In this document: piece after piece, positions 40,449-51,353 of the stretch
Position numbering within the stretch: the first letter of the stretch is position 1
Layout of the letters: every line of letters begins with the position of its first letter
Source: Streptomyces sp. CC228A
GTDB lineage: Bacteria > Actinomycetota > Actinomycetes > Streptomycetales > Streptomycetaceae
Length of the DNA: 64,000 nucleotides
Direction: 5' to 3'
Assembly: GCF_021390935.1 (NCBI RefSeq)
Contig: NZ_JAJPUI010000007.1
Location: 1 to 64,000 of the forward strand
Position numbers and translations under genes: made by a program
Notes under the pieces: generated by a model
The model's input: the letters and a program-made list of their open reading frames with translations, nothing else
Database searches by the model: none
What the model was told of the DNA's origin: nothing

Positions 40449-41393
40449 TTACTTCAGGGCGCCTGCGGTCAGGCCGGCCTGGACCTGCCGCTGGAAGGCC
40501 GCGTAGACGACGAGCACCGGCAGCATGGCGATCATCATGCCGGCCATCAGCGCGCCCCAGTCGTTCTCGTAGCCGTTCTGCAGGGCGATCATGGCGAGGC
40601 CCTGCGTCAGGACGTAGGTGTCCTCCTCCTGGTTCAGCACCATCGGCAGCAGGTACTGGTTCCACTGGCCCAGGAAGTTGAAGATGCCGATGCTGATCAG
40701 GCCCGGCTTCGCCATCGGCAGCATGACCTGGAAGAACGTACGGGTGTGGGAGGCGCCGTCGATCAGCGCCGCCTCCGCCACCGAGGTCGGCAGCGTCCGG
40801 AAGAACGCGGTCATGAAGAAGACCGTGAACGGCAGCGAGTACGCGATGTACACCAGGATCAGCCCGTGGTGCGTCGCCAGCAGGGAGCCGCCGGGGAAGT
40901 CCCGCAGCACGAAGAAGAGCGGGATCACCAGCATGAAGACCGGGAAGGACATGCCGGCGACGAACAGGTAGTAGACGAACCGGTTGCCGGGGAAGGCGAA
41001 CCGGGCCAGCACGTACGCGGCCATGGAGCCCAGCACCATCGTGCCGACCACGGAACCGCCCACCACGACCGCCGTGTTGAGGAAGTAGCGGCCCATGTGC
41101 GCCTGGTTCCAGGCGTTGGCCCAGTTCTCCCAGTGGAGCACCGTGGGCAGCCCCCAGGGGTCGCTGAGGATGCCGTTGCTGTCCTTGAAGGAGCTCCACA
41201 GCACCCACAGCAGCGGCACGCCCACCATCAGGGCCCACAGCACGAGGATGCCGTGGGAGAAGACGTTCAGCGCCCGGCCCTCGGCGGGCCGCCCGGGGGC
41301 GGGCCCGAGCGCCCCGGTCACGCCCGCGGTCCCGCGGGGCCGGGCCGCGGTCCCGCGGACGCCGTCGGTCTTCTGGATCTCTTCTGTCGCCAT
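40449..41393 (-). CDS. ngcG: GlcNAc/chitobiose ABC transporter permease NgcG
   Basis: A 314-residue MalG-type permease with six membrane segments (VFSHGILVLWALMVGVPLLW, LVIPLFFVLRDFPGG, FTVFFMTAFFRTLP and others). The EAA loop that docks the ATPase is EAALIDGASHTRTFFQVMLP. The family lacks a cognate ATPase gene in this cluster; in streptomycetes the shared MsiK ATPase serves such sugar importers. It lies 16 bp after ngcF, so the three ngc genes form one unit except for the spacer after ngcE. Confidence 0.9.
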   Translation of the reverse strand: MATEEIQKTDGVRGTAARPRGTAGVTGALGPAPGRPAEGRALNVFSHGILVLWALMVGVPLLWVLWSSFKDSNGILSDPWGLPTVLHWENWANAWNQAHMGRYFLNTAVVVGGSVVGTMVLGSMAAYVLARFAFPGNRFVYYLFVAGMSFPVFMLVIPLFFVLRDFPGGSLLATHHGLILVYIAYSLPFTVFFMTAFFRTLPTSVAEAALIDGASHTRTFFQVMLPMAKPGLISIGIFNFLGQWNQYLLPMVLNQEEDTYVLTQGLAMIALQNGYENDWGALMAGMMIAMLPVLVVYAAFQRQVQAGLTAGALK

Positions 41394-41409
41394 CGGCGTC
41401 GTCGTCCCC

Positions 41410-42333
41410 TCAGTACTCGATCCGCTCGCGGCGCCCGAGGCGCAGCGCGAGGACGGCGAACGTCATGGTCACCACCAGCATGGCGACGCCCATGGCGGCG
41501 GCGTAGCCGTACTGGCTGTCGCGGAACGCCGTCTGGTAGAGCCGCAGCGGCATGACGTCGGTGGCGCCGTCCGGCCCGCCCATGTTCACCGACATGATCT
41601 GGACGAGGGCGAAGGCGTCCAGGGCGATGATGCCCATGTAGACCCAGCCGGTCTGCACGGTGTCCCAGAGCAGCGGCAGGGTGATGCGGAAGAAGGTGGG
41701 GAAGCGGCCCGCGCCGTCCAGCAGTGCCGCCTCGTAGATGTCGCGCGGGATGGAGGCCATGGCGGCGGAGAACAGCACGACGTAGAAGCCGACGTGCCCC
41801 CAGACCATGACGGCGCTGATGCACCACAGGGCGATGCTCTTCTCCCCCAGCCAGGCGTTCTGGAGCCCGTCCAGGCCGACGGCGCCGAGCAGGGCGTTCA
41901 GCATGCCGTCGTCGGGGTCGGGGTTGTAGATGTTGAACCAGATGACGGCGATGATGGTGATGGAGATGACCTGCGGGAAGAAGAAGACGAACTTGTAGAA
42001 CCGGGAGCCCGCCACCCCGGTGACGAGGTCCCCGCGGCGGCGCCGCCCGCCCACGTTCAGCATGAAGGCGAAGAACAGGCCGAGCCCCAGCGTGACGACG
42101 GGCACGAGGGCCAGCATGGAGACGTTGTGGCGCAGCGCGTTCCAGAAGTCGTCGCTGTCCCAGAGGCGTACGAAGTTGTCGAGGCCCACGAAGCGCGCGC
42201 TGCCGACCAGTCCGGACCAGTCGGTCATCGAGATCTGGAACGCCTGGACGAAGGGCGAGACGACGAAGACGCCGTAGACGAGCAGTGGCAGGGCCAGGAA
42301 GCCCACGATGATCCGGTACTTGCCGTGTTGCAT
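41410..42333 (-). CDS. ngcF: GlcNAc/chitobiose ABC transporter permease NgcF
   Basis: A 307-residue MalF-type permease with six membrane segments (IIVGFLALPLLVYGVFVV near the start, SMLALVPVVTLGLGLFFAFM). The EAA loop is EAALLDGAGRFPTFFRITLP. It pairs with NgcG to form the channel. Its ATG at 42333 follows a 361-bp spacer that carries a 13-bp repeat array, so its translation is not coupled to ngcE. Confidence 0.9.
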   Translation of the reverse strand: MQHGKYRIIVGFLALPLLVYGVFVVSPFVQAFQISMTDWSGLVGSARFVGLDNFVRLWDSDDFWNALRHNVSMLALVPVVTLGLGLFFAFMLNVGGRRRRGDLVTGVAGSRFYKFVFFFPQVISITIIAVIWFNIYNPDPDDGMLNALLGAVGLDGLQNAWLGEKSIALWCISAVMVWGHVGFYVVLFSAAMASIPRDIYEAALLDGAGRFPTFFRITLPLLWDTVQTGWVYMGIIALDAFALVQIMSVNMGGPDGATDVMPLRLYQTAFRDSQYGYAAAMGVAMLVVTMTFAVLALRLGRRERIEY

Positions 42334-42387
42334 GGGGCTCCCCGGCCCTCCTCTTCAGACCCGGTCTTACGGCGGTGCCGCCGTGGG

Positions 42388-42452
42388 CGGTCATGCAGTG
42401 CGGTCATACGGCGCGGTCATGCAGTGCGGTCATACGGCGCGGTCATACGGCG
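42388..42452 (+). repeat. five tandem 13-bp units between ngcE and ngcF
   Basis: Units CGGTCATGCAGTG and CGGTCATACGGCG alternate: A-B-A-B-B at 42388, 42401, 42414, 42427 and 42440. The array lies in the 361-bp untranslated spacer inside the ngc operon. The rest of the spacer is GC-rich and holds no gene. Confidence 0.92.
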
Positions 42453-42694
42453 CGGCGGCGCCGCCGGTCGGTACCAGCGGCACGGTGCTGCCGTACCGGC
42501 AGGCGCTGCCGCCGTACGGCCCGGCCCGTCCGGCCGTACGGGCGGCGGGGGCGGCGCCGGGCGGCTGCGCGGCGGCGGCCCCGCGGCCTGGGCCGTCGGC
42601 CGGCCGGCAGCTCGGCCCCTCCGCGACGCAGCGGCTGCTGCGCTACGGGCAGGCGGCGCCGGACCGCGGCAGCCGGCGCGGCTGGGCGGCGGCC

Positions 42695-44140
42695 TCAGGC
42701 GGTGCGCGTGAACTTGGTGACGGAGCTGTCCTTGGCCACCTTGTCGGCTTCCGCCTGCGCCCGCTTGATCCAGTCGGCGGCCTTCAGTTCCCCGGCGAGG
42801 AGCTGCCCGGTGAGGCCGCCGATCTTGTCGTCGGTGAGCGCCGGATACCACTCCTGGAGCTGGAGGCTGACGATGTTGTCGCCGGCCGCCTCGAAGGCCT
42901 GGCTCGCCGACGACAGGCCCGGAGAGAGGGTCATGCCCTCGGTCGCGCCGAGGACGCACGTCAGGGACTTCACCTTGGTGGCGAAGTTCTGGGCGTGCTT
43001 GCGGGAGAGCATGATGCGCAGCATCTCCATGCCGCCGACGGGGTTCTTCCCCTTGGCGGCGACGATGTACGGCTCGCTCGGCTCGGCCCGCAGGGTGCCG
43101 TGCGGCATCGCGTCGCCGGCGCCGCCGTCGAAGAGGGCGCCCACGGACATGCCGAAGTCCGCCGGGGTGGTGGGCGCCGCCTCGTTCTCGACCCACGAGC
43201 CGTTGGGGAGGAAGACGGCCTTCCCCTTGTTCCAGGCGGTCTGCGACTGGATGTGCGTCAGCCCTTTGCTGCCCTCCAGGAAGCAGCCCTTCGCGGCGAG
43301 CTCCTCGTAGTGCTCGACGGTCTGCCGGACTGCGTCGTTCGACGTCCAGGCGTTCGGCTCCAGGTTGTCGATGGCGATCCACTTCTCCATGCCGCCGATC
43401 TTGGCGATCTGGGCGAAGAGGTTGAAGTGGACGTAGTAGGGGTACTTCCCGGCGTACGTCCAGGGCGCGATACCCGCCTTCTTGATCTCGCCGCAGAGCG
43501 CGACCATCTCGTCGAAGGTCTTCGGGTACGCCCAGCCGCGGTCGTCCATGAGCTTCTTGGAGTACCACGTCCCGTAGACGGTGAAGGCGTAGTAGAGCAC
43601 GTCGAACGCGTCGCCGTGCCGGCCCTTCTCGACGGTGCTGGGGTGGATGGTGTCGCGGACCTTCTTCGCCGGGTCGTCGATGGACGGCGCGTCGAGGAGG
43701 GCGGTGAGGTCCTGGAGCTGGCCCTGGGTGGACAGCTTGTTCATGTCGAGGTGGTCGGCGCCGGAGTTGTCGATGATGTCCGGCGGGTTGCCGCCGGCGA
43801 AGCGCGGGGTGAGCTTGGGCCCGATCTGCTGGGTGCCGGTGTGCTTGACCTCGGCCTTGTAGACGGCCTTGAAGTCGGCTTCGGCGTCCTTGGCGTACTC
43901 GTCCCCGAGGCCGCCCTTGAAGATAAACGCCTCCAGGGGCACGCCCTCCTTGACGCCCAGCGGGTTCTTGCCGGTCTTCTCCCCGACGGGCGCCTGGCCC
44001 TGGCCGCCTCCACCGCCCCCGCCGGTGGCGCAGGCGGACAGGAAGCCCATGGCGGGGACGGAGACCAGACCGAGCGCGGCGGCCCTCTTGATCAGGTCGC
44101 GCCGGTCGGGTGCGTCACGGTGGTCGGAGGGGGATCCCAT
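42695..44140 (-). CDS. ngcE: N-acetylglucosamine/chitobiose-binding lipoprotein NgcE
   Basis: A 481-residue extracellular binding protein of the NgcE family. It begins with DRRDLIKRAAALGLVSV, a twin-arginine-like start, and a lipobox FLSAC with Cys near residue 37, followed by a Gly-rich linker. The mature part is a type 1 extracellular solute-binding domain (AFIFKGGLGDEYAKDAEADF, VFLPNGSWVENE, KNPVGGMEMLRIMLSRKHAQ). It delivers N-acetylglucosamine or N,N'-diacetylchitobiose to NgcF and NgcG. ATG 44140 has GGGGGATCCC just upstream and a DasR-like site 183 bp before it. Confidence 0.92.
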   Translation of the reverse strand: MGSPSDHRDAPDRRDLIKRAAALGLVSVPAMGFLSACATGGGGGGGQGQAPVGEKTGKNPLGVKEGVPLEAFIFKGGLGDEYAKDAEADFKAVYKAEVKHTGTQQIGPKLTPRFAGGNPPDIIDNSGADHLDMNKLSTQGQLQDLTALLDAPSIDDPAKKVRDTIHPSTVEKGRHGDAFDVLYYAFTVYGTWYSKKLMDDRGWAYPKTFDEMVALCGEIKKAGIAPWTYAGKYPYYVHFNLFAQIAKIGGMEKWIAIDNLEPNAWTSNDAVRQTVEHYEELAAKGCFLEGSKGLTHIQSQTAWNKGKAVFLPNGSWVENEAAPTTPADFGMSVGALFDGGAGDAMPHGTLRAEPSEPYIVAAKGKNPVGGMEMLRIMLSRKHAQNFATKVKSLTCVLGATEGMTLSPGLSSASQAFEAAGDNIVSLQLQEWYPALTDDKIGGLTGQLLAGELKAADWIKRAQAEADKVAKDSSVTKFTRTA

Positions 44141-44629
44141 GCTCAAGTCCTCGCCTTCTCCAGGACTGAGGCGGTGCGCCGGTCGCCCGATACGGCCTGC
44201 ATGGGCGAAGGGCCGCGCCACCGCGGTCTGTTGCAACTGGGTCGTGCCGAGTCGTGCAGGTCTGTGCAGGGTGGTGCGCCGTCGTACCGGAGCCGCGTCC
44301 GCGCGGACGCCGACAGGTGCCGACAGGTATAGTCCACTTGACGTCGGCGGGGCAAGATCGACAACAGTTTTCGGCGCGAGTCTTTTCCCGGACCGGCCGC
44401 CGCACCGCCTGCGGACGCGCCCCCTGGCGCCTCCTGCCCCGGCGGGGCGACCCGGCCGCACGCCGCGCCCGAGGGCCACAGACTCGCGGGGCCGGACCCA
44501 CCGGAGTGCCCCACGCAGGGCGGCTCGAAGCGCGGGCCCTCCGGGCACGGGCCCTCCGCGCGCGGGCCCGGCCGCCCCCGCCGGAAATCCGCTGGCAGGG
44601 AGCCCGGGTCCCGATCCACCCTGAGGGGC
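44141..44629. other. 489-bp divergent region, ngcE and DUF4291 genes
   Basis: Both flanking genes are read outward. The part near 44323-44375 holds the ngcE promoter and dre site. The right half is GC-rich and has no strong motif that I can name. No gene is supported. Confidence 0.6.
44323..44338. promoter_or_regulatory. candidate DasR-responsive element (dre) of ngcE
   Basis: ACAGGTATAGTCCACT matches the dre consensus ACTGGTCTAGACCACT at 13 of 16 positions. On the minus strand the site overlaps a TATACC hexamer with TTGCCC 18 bp before it, a plausible promoter for ngcE, so binding should repress. DasR is the GlcNAc-responsive GntR repressor of streptomycete chitin genes. Confidence 0.7.
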
Positions 44630-45232
44630 ATGAACGAGCCGTACCGCCGGATCCGGGCGGTCCACACCGCCACCACGATCACCGTCTACCAGGCGTACTC
44701 CCCCGCCCTCGGGCTGCCCGCCGCCCGCGACGGCCGGTTCCCGCCGGCCTGGAAGCGCGACCGAATGACCTGGATCAAGCCGTCGTTCCTGTGGATGATG
44801 TACCGCTGCGGCTGGGGGCAGAAGGAGGGCCAGCAGACGGTCCTGGCGGTGGAGATCAGCCGCGAGGGCTTCGACTGGGCGCTGCGGCACGCCTGCCTGT
44901 CCCACTACGTGCGCGGTCTGCACCCCGACCGGGCGTCCTGGCGGCGGGAGTTGCGGCGCGCCCCCGCACGGGTGCAGTGGGACCCGGAGCGGGACCTGCG
45001 GTTGCAGCCGCTGCCGTACCGCTCCCTGCAGCTGGGGCTCGCGGGCGAGGCGGCGCGGCGGTACGCCGACGAGTGGACGGTGTCCATCCGGGACGTCACC
45101 CCGCTCGCCCGCGAGGTGCACGCGCTGGTGCGGGGCGGCGACCTGGCCGCCGCACGGCGGCTCCTCCCGGCGGAGGAGCCCTATCCGGCGGACGGCGGGC
45201 TGCTGGACCGGCTGGCGCCGGGCGGAAGGTGA
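44630..45232 (+). CDS. DUF4291-family protein
   Basis: A 200-residue cytoplasmic protein that fits DUF4291 well: VYQAYSPALG near residue 20, RMTWIKPSFLWMMYRCGWG near 45-63, and VQWDPERDLRLQPLPYRSLQLG near 115-135. Recent work on other members suggests a nucleotidyl- or ADP-ribosyltransferase-like fold, but I cannot assign a reaction. The gene stands alone, convergent with the L,D-transpeptidase gene 12 bp away. Confidence 0.82.
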   Translation: MNEPYRRIRAVHTATTITVYQAYSPALGLPAARDGRFPPAWKRDRMTWIKPSFLWMMYRCGWGQKEGQQTVLAVEISREGFDWALRHACLSHYVRGLHPDRASWRRELRRAPARVQWDPERDLRLQPLPYRSLQLGLAGEAARRYADEWTVSIRDVTPLAREVHALVRGGDLAAARRLLPAEEPYPADGGLLDRLAPGGR

Positions 45233-45244
45233 GCCGGCCGGGCG

Positions 45245-45922
45245 TCAGTCGGCGGTGCCGGGCTTGGTGCCCCACACGTACACCAGGTCCTCCAGCGACA
45301 GCAGGTCCCACAGGGCGGCGGCGTCGTCCATCGCCAGGTTGACGCAGCCCGCGGAGCCGCCGCCGTCGAAGAGCCCCTCCGGGCGCCCGTGGAGCGCCTG
45401 GCCGCCGTCGAAGAACTGGGCGTACGGCATGGGCGTGCCGTACAGGGTCGACACGTGGTCCTTGCTGCGCCAGTAGACGGAGTGCAGGCCGGGCCGCGTC
45501 TCCTCGCTGTCGCGGCCGCTGCGGACGGGTACGGGTGCGAAGACGACCGTGCCGGACTCCTGGACCCACAGGATCTGGCGGTCGAGGTCGACGCATGCGA
45601 CCCGCCGGTCGCGTTCCGGGCACCGGCCTTCGGCGTTCGGGTCGGTGCGCGCCCGCACGGCCACGAGGTGGCGGTACGTGGCGAGGCCGGCGTAGCCGTC
45701 GGCCGGTTCGACGCCGTTGTCCTGCTGGAACCGCCGGACGGCCGCGCAGTCCTCCGGGGACTGGACGCCGTCGACGGGCCTGCCCAGGGCCTCCTCCATC
45801 AGCCGCTGGTACGGGCCGGTGGGGGCGGTGCAGTCCGCTTCCGCCGCGACGGCGGCGCCGCTTCCCGCGGGCCCGAGGGCCAGGACGAGGGCCAGTGCGC
45901 CGAGGGGAACCGTCCTGGTCAT
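45245..45922 (-). CDS. secreted L,D-transpeptidase (YkuD) with altered motif
   Basis: A 225-residue exported protein. The signal peptide is about 27 residues (LGALALVLALGPAGSG, cut near AVA-AE). A small peptidoglycan-binding-like region (QRLMEEALGRPVDGVQSPED, AVRRFQQDNGVEP) precedes the YkuD domain (RQILWVQESGTVVFAPVPVR to the end). The catalytic region reads ALHGRPEGLFDGGGSAGCVNL: the first histidine and the cysteine are present, but the usual SHGC is SAGC. Such enzymes make 3-3 cross-links in peptidoglycan. The Ala replacing His is known in some actinobacterial members, so activity is possible but unproven. Confidence 0.85.
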   Translation of the reverse strand: MTRTVPLGALALVLALGPAGSGAAVAAEADCTAPTGPYQRLMEEALGRPVDGVQSPEDCAAVRRFQQDNGVEPADGYAGLATYRHLVAVRARTDPNAEGRCPERDRRVACVDLDRQILWVQESGTVVFAPVPVRSGRDSEETRPGLHSVYWRSKDHVSTLYGTPMPYAQFFDGGQALHGRPEGLFDGGGSAGCVNLAMDDAAALWDLLSLEDLVYVWGTKPGTAD

Positions 45923-46098
45923 GCCTGCCCGCCTCTCGCTGCTCGTGCGCCGCGGTCGCCGCGTCCGATTCCACAGCTACCAGCAGGCCGGTCCGGCCGC
46001 CCAGGGATGAGCGGCCGGACCGGTGACGGCGGGCCCGCCGGGTCAGCGGGGCCCTGCCTGCCCCGTGGGGCCCCGGGTGTGCCGGAACCGGACGCCGG

Positions 46099-47907
46099 TC
46101 ACAGGGCGCGGTCCCTGCCCTTGCCGCCCTTGCCCGGCTCGCCGCGCTCGTTGGCGACCTCCACGACGACCTCGTCGCCGATGTTCTCCTCCGTGAGGAC
46201 GTACGGGCCGGTCACGGGGTCCTCCGGCAGCACGTAGCCCTCGGGCACGGCGGTCTCCCGGAGGTAGTAGGTGCCCGCGGGGAGTCCGGTGAAGGAGCAG
46301 ACGCCGATCTCGTCGGTGGAGCAGCCGGCGCCCTGCCGGGTGTCGGGCCGGGCGCCGCCGGTCTGGAGGCCGGCGACGCCGTTGGTCTCCCGCCACAGCT
46401 CGAACACGGCGCCGGGGAGCGGCTCACCGTTCTTGGCGTCGGTCTTGTGGATCCAGAGGCTGCCGCGGGCGGGCTGCGGGGTACGGGTGTTGAGGGCGGT
46501 CACCTGCACGCCCCGCTCCGCGTTCGACGCGTCCAGCTCCAGCGGACCGAACACCGCCGGATCCGGCAGCTCGTACCCCTCAGGCGCCCCCACCTCACGC
46601 CAGTAGTACGCACCCTCCCCCACCGTCCGCGCGCACACACCCCGCGCGTCCGTCGTACACACGCCCACCCGCGTGTCCGCACCCGCCCCCGACACCTGCA
46701 GGCCCGCGACCCCGTTCGTCTCCTCCCACAACTCGAACCGCGCACCCGGCAGCACCGCACCGCTGTCCGCGTCCCGCTTCACCACCCGCACCTCACCCCG
46801 CACCGGCTGGGGGGTGGAGCCGCAGTCCGGCAGGTCGCCGTCGAAGGGGTAGGCGTGGAACTCCTGGCCGCCGCCGCCCGTGGCGGAGCTGGTGTGGACG
46901 AGGGAACCGGTGGTGAAGAACCGGCCGTTGACGCCGGGGAGGGTCACCGTGGTGCGGGAGTCCTGGGCGCCGACCAGCACGCTGCCCTGGAACTGGCCCG
47001 TGCCTGCCAGGGAGAGCGCGGTGCTGTCGGGGAAGTTCCACAGGAGCCGCTCCCGGTACCCGTTCAGCGGGTCGGTCGCGTCGTCAATGCCGCCGCTGTA
47101 GGTGCTCAGCACGCGGTTCGTGCCGAAGACGTTGACCAGGATGGTGGCGCCCGCGGGGATGTTCCTGAAGACCAGCCCCTGCTGGCCGCCGGTGGCCGTG
47201 GTGAGGTCGAAGTCGACGTTGAAGACCTGGAGCGGCGAGGTGCCGTCACCGGTGAAGAGGGTCTGCCCGCCCTGGTTGACGGCCGTGCCGGTGGCGGTCC
47301 TGGGGCTGCCGTCCACGCGCGCGTAGCACTGGCTCGCGTCGGTCAGCCGGTCGCGCAGCGCCTGGTAGCGGGCGGTCGCCCGGGGGTCCTGGACGGTGGT
47401 GCCCAGGATCGTGCCCGTAGCGGTGCCGGCGTGCCGGACGACGCCGCCTTCGGCGATGAGCCGCTGGTCGGCGGCCACGGTGACGTCGCCGCCGGTGACG
47501 AGGAAGTCGGAGCCGGCGGGCGGCGGGACCCGGGAGCCGACGCCCACCACGCCGACGTTGTACGCGGCGCTCGCGCCGGTGTCCTTGGCCAGGTCGAAGT
47601 CGTCGAGGACCACGATCCGGCCCTCCGCCTCGGCGGCTCGTCCGCGGACGAGGAAGTCCGCTCCGACGAAGATGTTGACGCCGTCGTCCCGGTGGGTGAT
47701 GGGGCCGTTGTTGATGCCCGGGTGGCGGTCCGGGCAGTTGTCCCCCGCGCAGGGGCCGAGGCCGCCGGGGAGGGGGGCCGCGGCTGCCTCCTGGGCGGCG
47801 GGGCCGAGGAGCACGGCGGGGACGGTGGCCGCGGCGATCGCGCAGATGACGCCGGCCGACCTGGCTCGGGCTCGCAGACCGGCGAGCCGACGACTGATCG
47901 TTTTCAT
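46099..47907 (-). CDS. choice-of-anchor A surface protein with two Cna-B (SpaA) repeats
   Basis: A 602-residue exported protein. A signal peptide (residues 1-45, VICAIAAATVPAVLLGPAAQ) leads into a choice-of-anchor A domain (GVNIFVGADFLVRGRAAEAE to about residue 350). Two SpaA/Cna-B beta domains follow (RGEVRVVKRDADSGAVLPGA and RGSLWIHKTDAKNGEPLPGA, each with FELW-ETNGVAGLQ). Such proteins coat the cell wall or bind matrix. The C-terminus ends in a Gly/Lys/Arg tail with no sortase motif and no membrane segment, so it is either released or held by other contacts. The first repeat domain uses G-ending codons almost only, unlike the rest. Confidence 0.82.
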   Translation of the reverse strand: MKTISRRLAGLRARARSAGVICAIAAATVPAVLLGPAAQEAAAAPLPGGLGPCAGDNCPDRHPGINNGPITHRDDGVNIFVGADFLVRGRAAEAEGRIVVLDDFDLAKDTGASAAYNVGVVGVGSRVPPPAGSDFLVTGGDVTVAADQRLIAEGGVVRHAGTATGTILGTTVQDPRATARYQALRDRLTDASQCYARVDGSPRTATGTAVNQGGQTLFTGDGTSPLQVFNVDFDLTTATGGQQGLVFRNIPAGATILVNVFGTNRVLSTYSGGIDDATDPLNGYRERLLWNFPDSTALSLAGTGQFQGSVLVGAQDSRTTVTLPGVNGRFFTTGSLVHTSSATGGGGQEFHAYPFDGDLPDCGSTPQPVRGEVRVVKRDADSGAVLPGARFELWEETNGVAGLQVSGAGADTRVGVCTTDARGVCARTVGEGAYYWREVGAPEGYELPDPAVFGPLELDASNAERGVQVTALNTRTPQPARGSLWIHKTDAKNGEPLPGAVFELWRETNGVAGLQTGGARPDTRQGAGCSTDEIGVCSFTGLPAGTYYLRETAVPEGYVLPEDPVTGPYVLTEENIGDEVVVEVANERGEPGKGGKGRDRAL

Positions 47908-48239
47908 GCGGCCCAGTGTCGGGGACGCGCGGCGCCCTGGTGCGCGGCAACACTCCCCGGTCCCACCGTCGCCGCACCGGTTCATTCCGCCGGATCTCCC
48001 GGGTGGCGGCGTGGTCGGTTCCGTGCAGCGTGCCGCGGGACGGGCCCTGGCGTACGCCCCCGTGAGCACGCCCTGCACGCGGCCCCTGCACGCGGCCCCT
48101 CCCCGCAACCGCCCCCGGACCGCACGCCCTGGTGCGCGAGGCACCCCCGTACGCACGCCCTTGCGGCTGAGGCGTCCGGTCCGCCGGGGAGTCTGCCGGA
48201 GCGCGGCGGGGAGGTCGCCGGTCCGGGAGTGGTGGTCCT
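47908..48239. other. 332-bp spacer with decayed coding traces
   Basis: Upstream of the Cna-B gene. It contains repeated CACGCGGCCCCTGCACGCGGCCCCT-like text near 48065-48100 and the decayed end of the LPMO remnant. No intact gene is seen; the first 60 bp hold the promoter of the Cna-B gene. Confidence 0.5.
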
Positions 48240-48407
48240 CCACGGTGCCGGGCTGCCGTGGAGGCCCGCGTGGTCCACCGTCAGGAACGGCTCGTCCTCC
48301 ATGCCGTCCCAGGTGAGGGCGCGGGTCGGGTCGTAGCCGTCCTCGGTGAGGTAGACGCGGAACCAGCCGGGGTGCGCCGCCCAGGCGTTGGACGAGAAGT
48401 CCGGACA
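48240..48407 (-). pseudogene. remnant of an AA10 lytic polysaccharide monooxygenase
   Basis: One minus-strand frame, opening after a TGA, reads DFSSNAWAAHPGWFRVYLTE, then DGYDPTRALTWDGMEDEPFL and TVDHAGLHGSP. The AHPG-FRVYLT block with a following GY-PT-L-W-D-E pattern is the centre of chitin-active AA10 enzymes, and the histidine is the second copper ligand. The N-terminal copper histidine half and the C-terminal YxxxSCSDV half are missing, and the text decays into Pro/Arg sequence after about 48240. I read a deleted gene of about 56 surviving codons. The assignment rests on this one block. Confidence 0.55.
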
Positions 48408-48447
48408 TGACAGCCGTCAGCCCCTCGTGCGAAGCCGGGAAAGCGGA

Positions 48448-48482
48448 AGGGCCGCACCCCGTACGGAACGGGGTGCGGCCCT
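48448..48482. terminator. 15-bp stem-loop after aconitase gene
   Basis: Arms 48448-48462 and 48468-48482 (AGGGCCGCACCCCGT) pair perfectly around a 5-nt loop. It lies 23 bp past the acnA stop on the minus strand. Confidence 0.88.
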
Positions 48483-48505
48483 CAGCCGCGGGGGCCTGCC
48501 GGGAC

Positions 48506-51223
<2,718 letters not shown>

Positions 51224-51290
51224 GACAGTCTCCTTCATCAATGTGCGCGTTCAACCGCATCCTGCCGCCACAGGCTTGTCACCGATCCGC

Positions 51291-51309
51291 TAAGGTAAGG
51301 CTTAGTTAG
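51291..51309. promoter_or_regulatory. iron-box-like element upstream of acnA
   Basis: TAAGGTAAGGCTTAGTTAG agrees with the actinobacterial iron box TTAGGTTAGGCTAACCTAA at 13 of 19 positions, 68-86 bp before the acnA start. The left half is strong and the right half weak. Confidence 0.45.
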
Positions 51310-51353
51310 GTGACCCTTACCCGAGCGGGCGGCCGCGGTGCGTCGTCAGCAGA

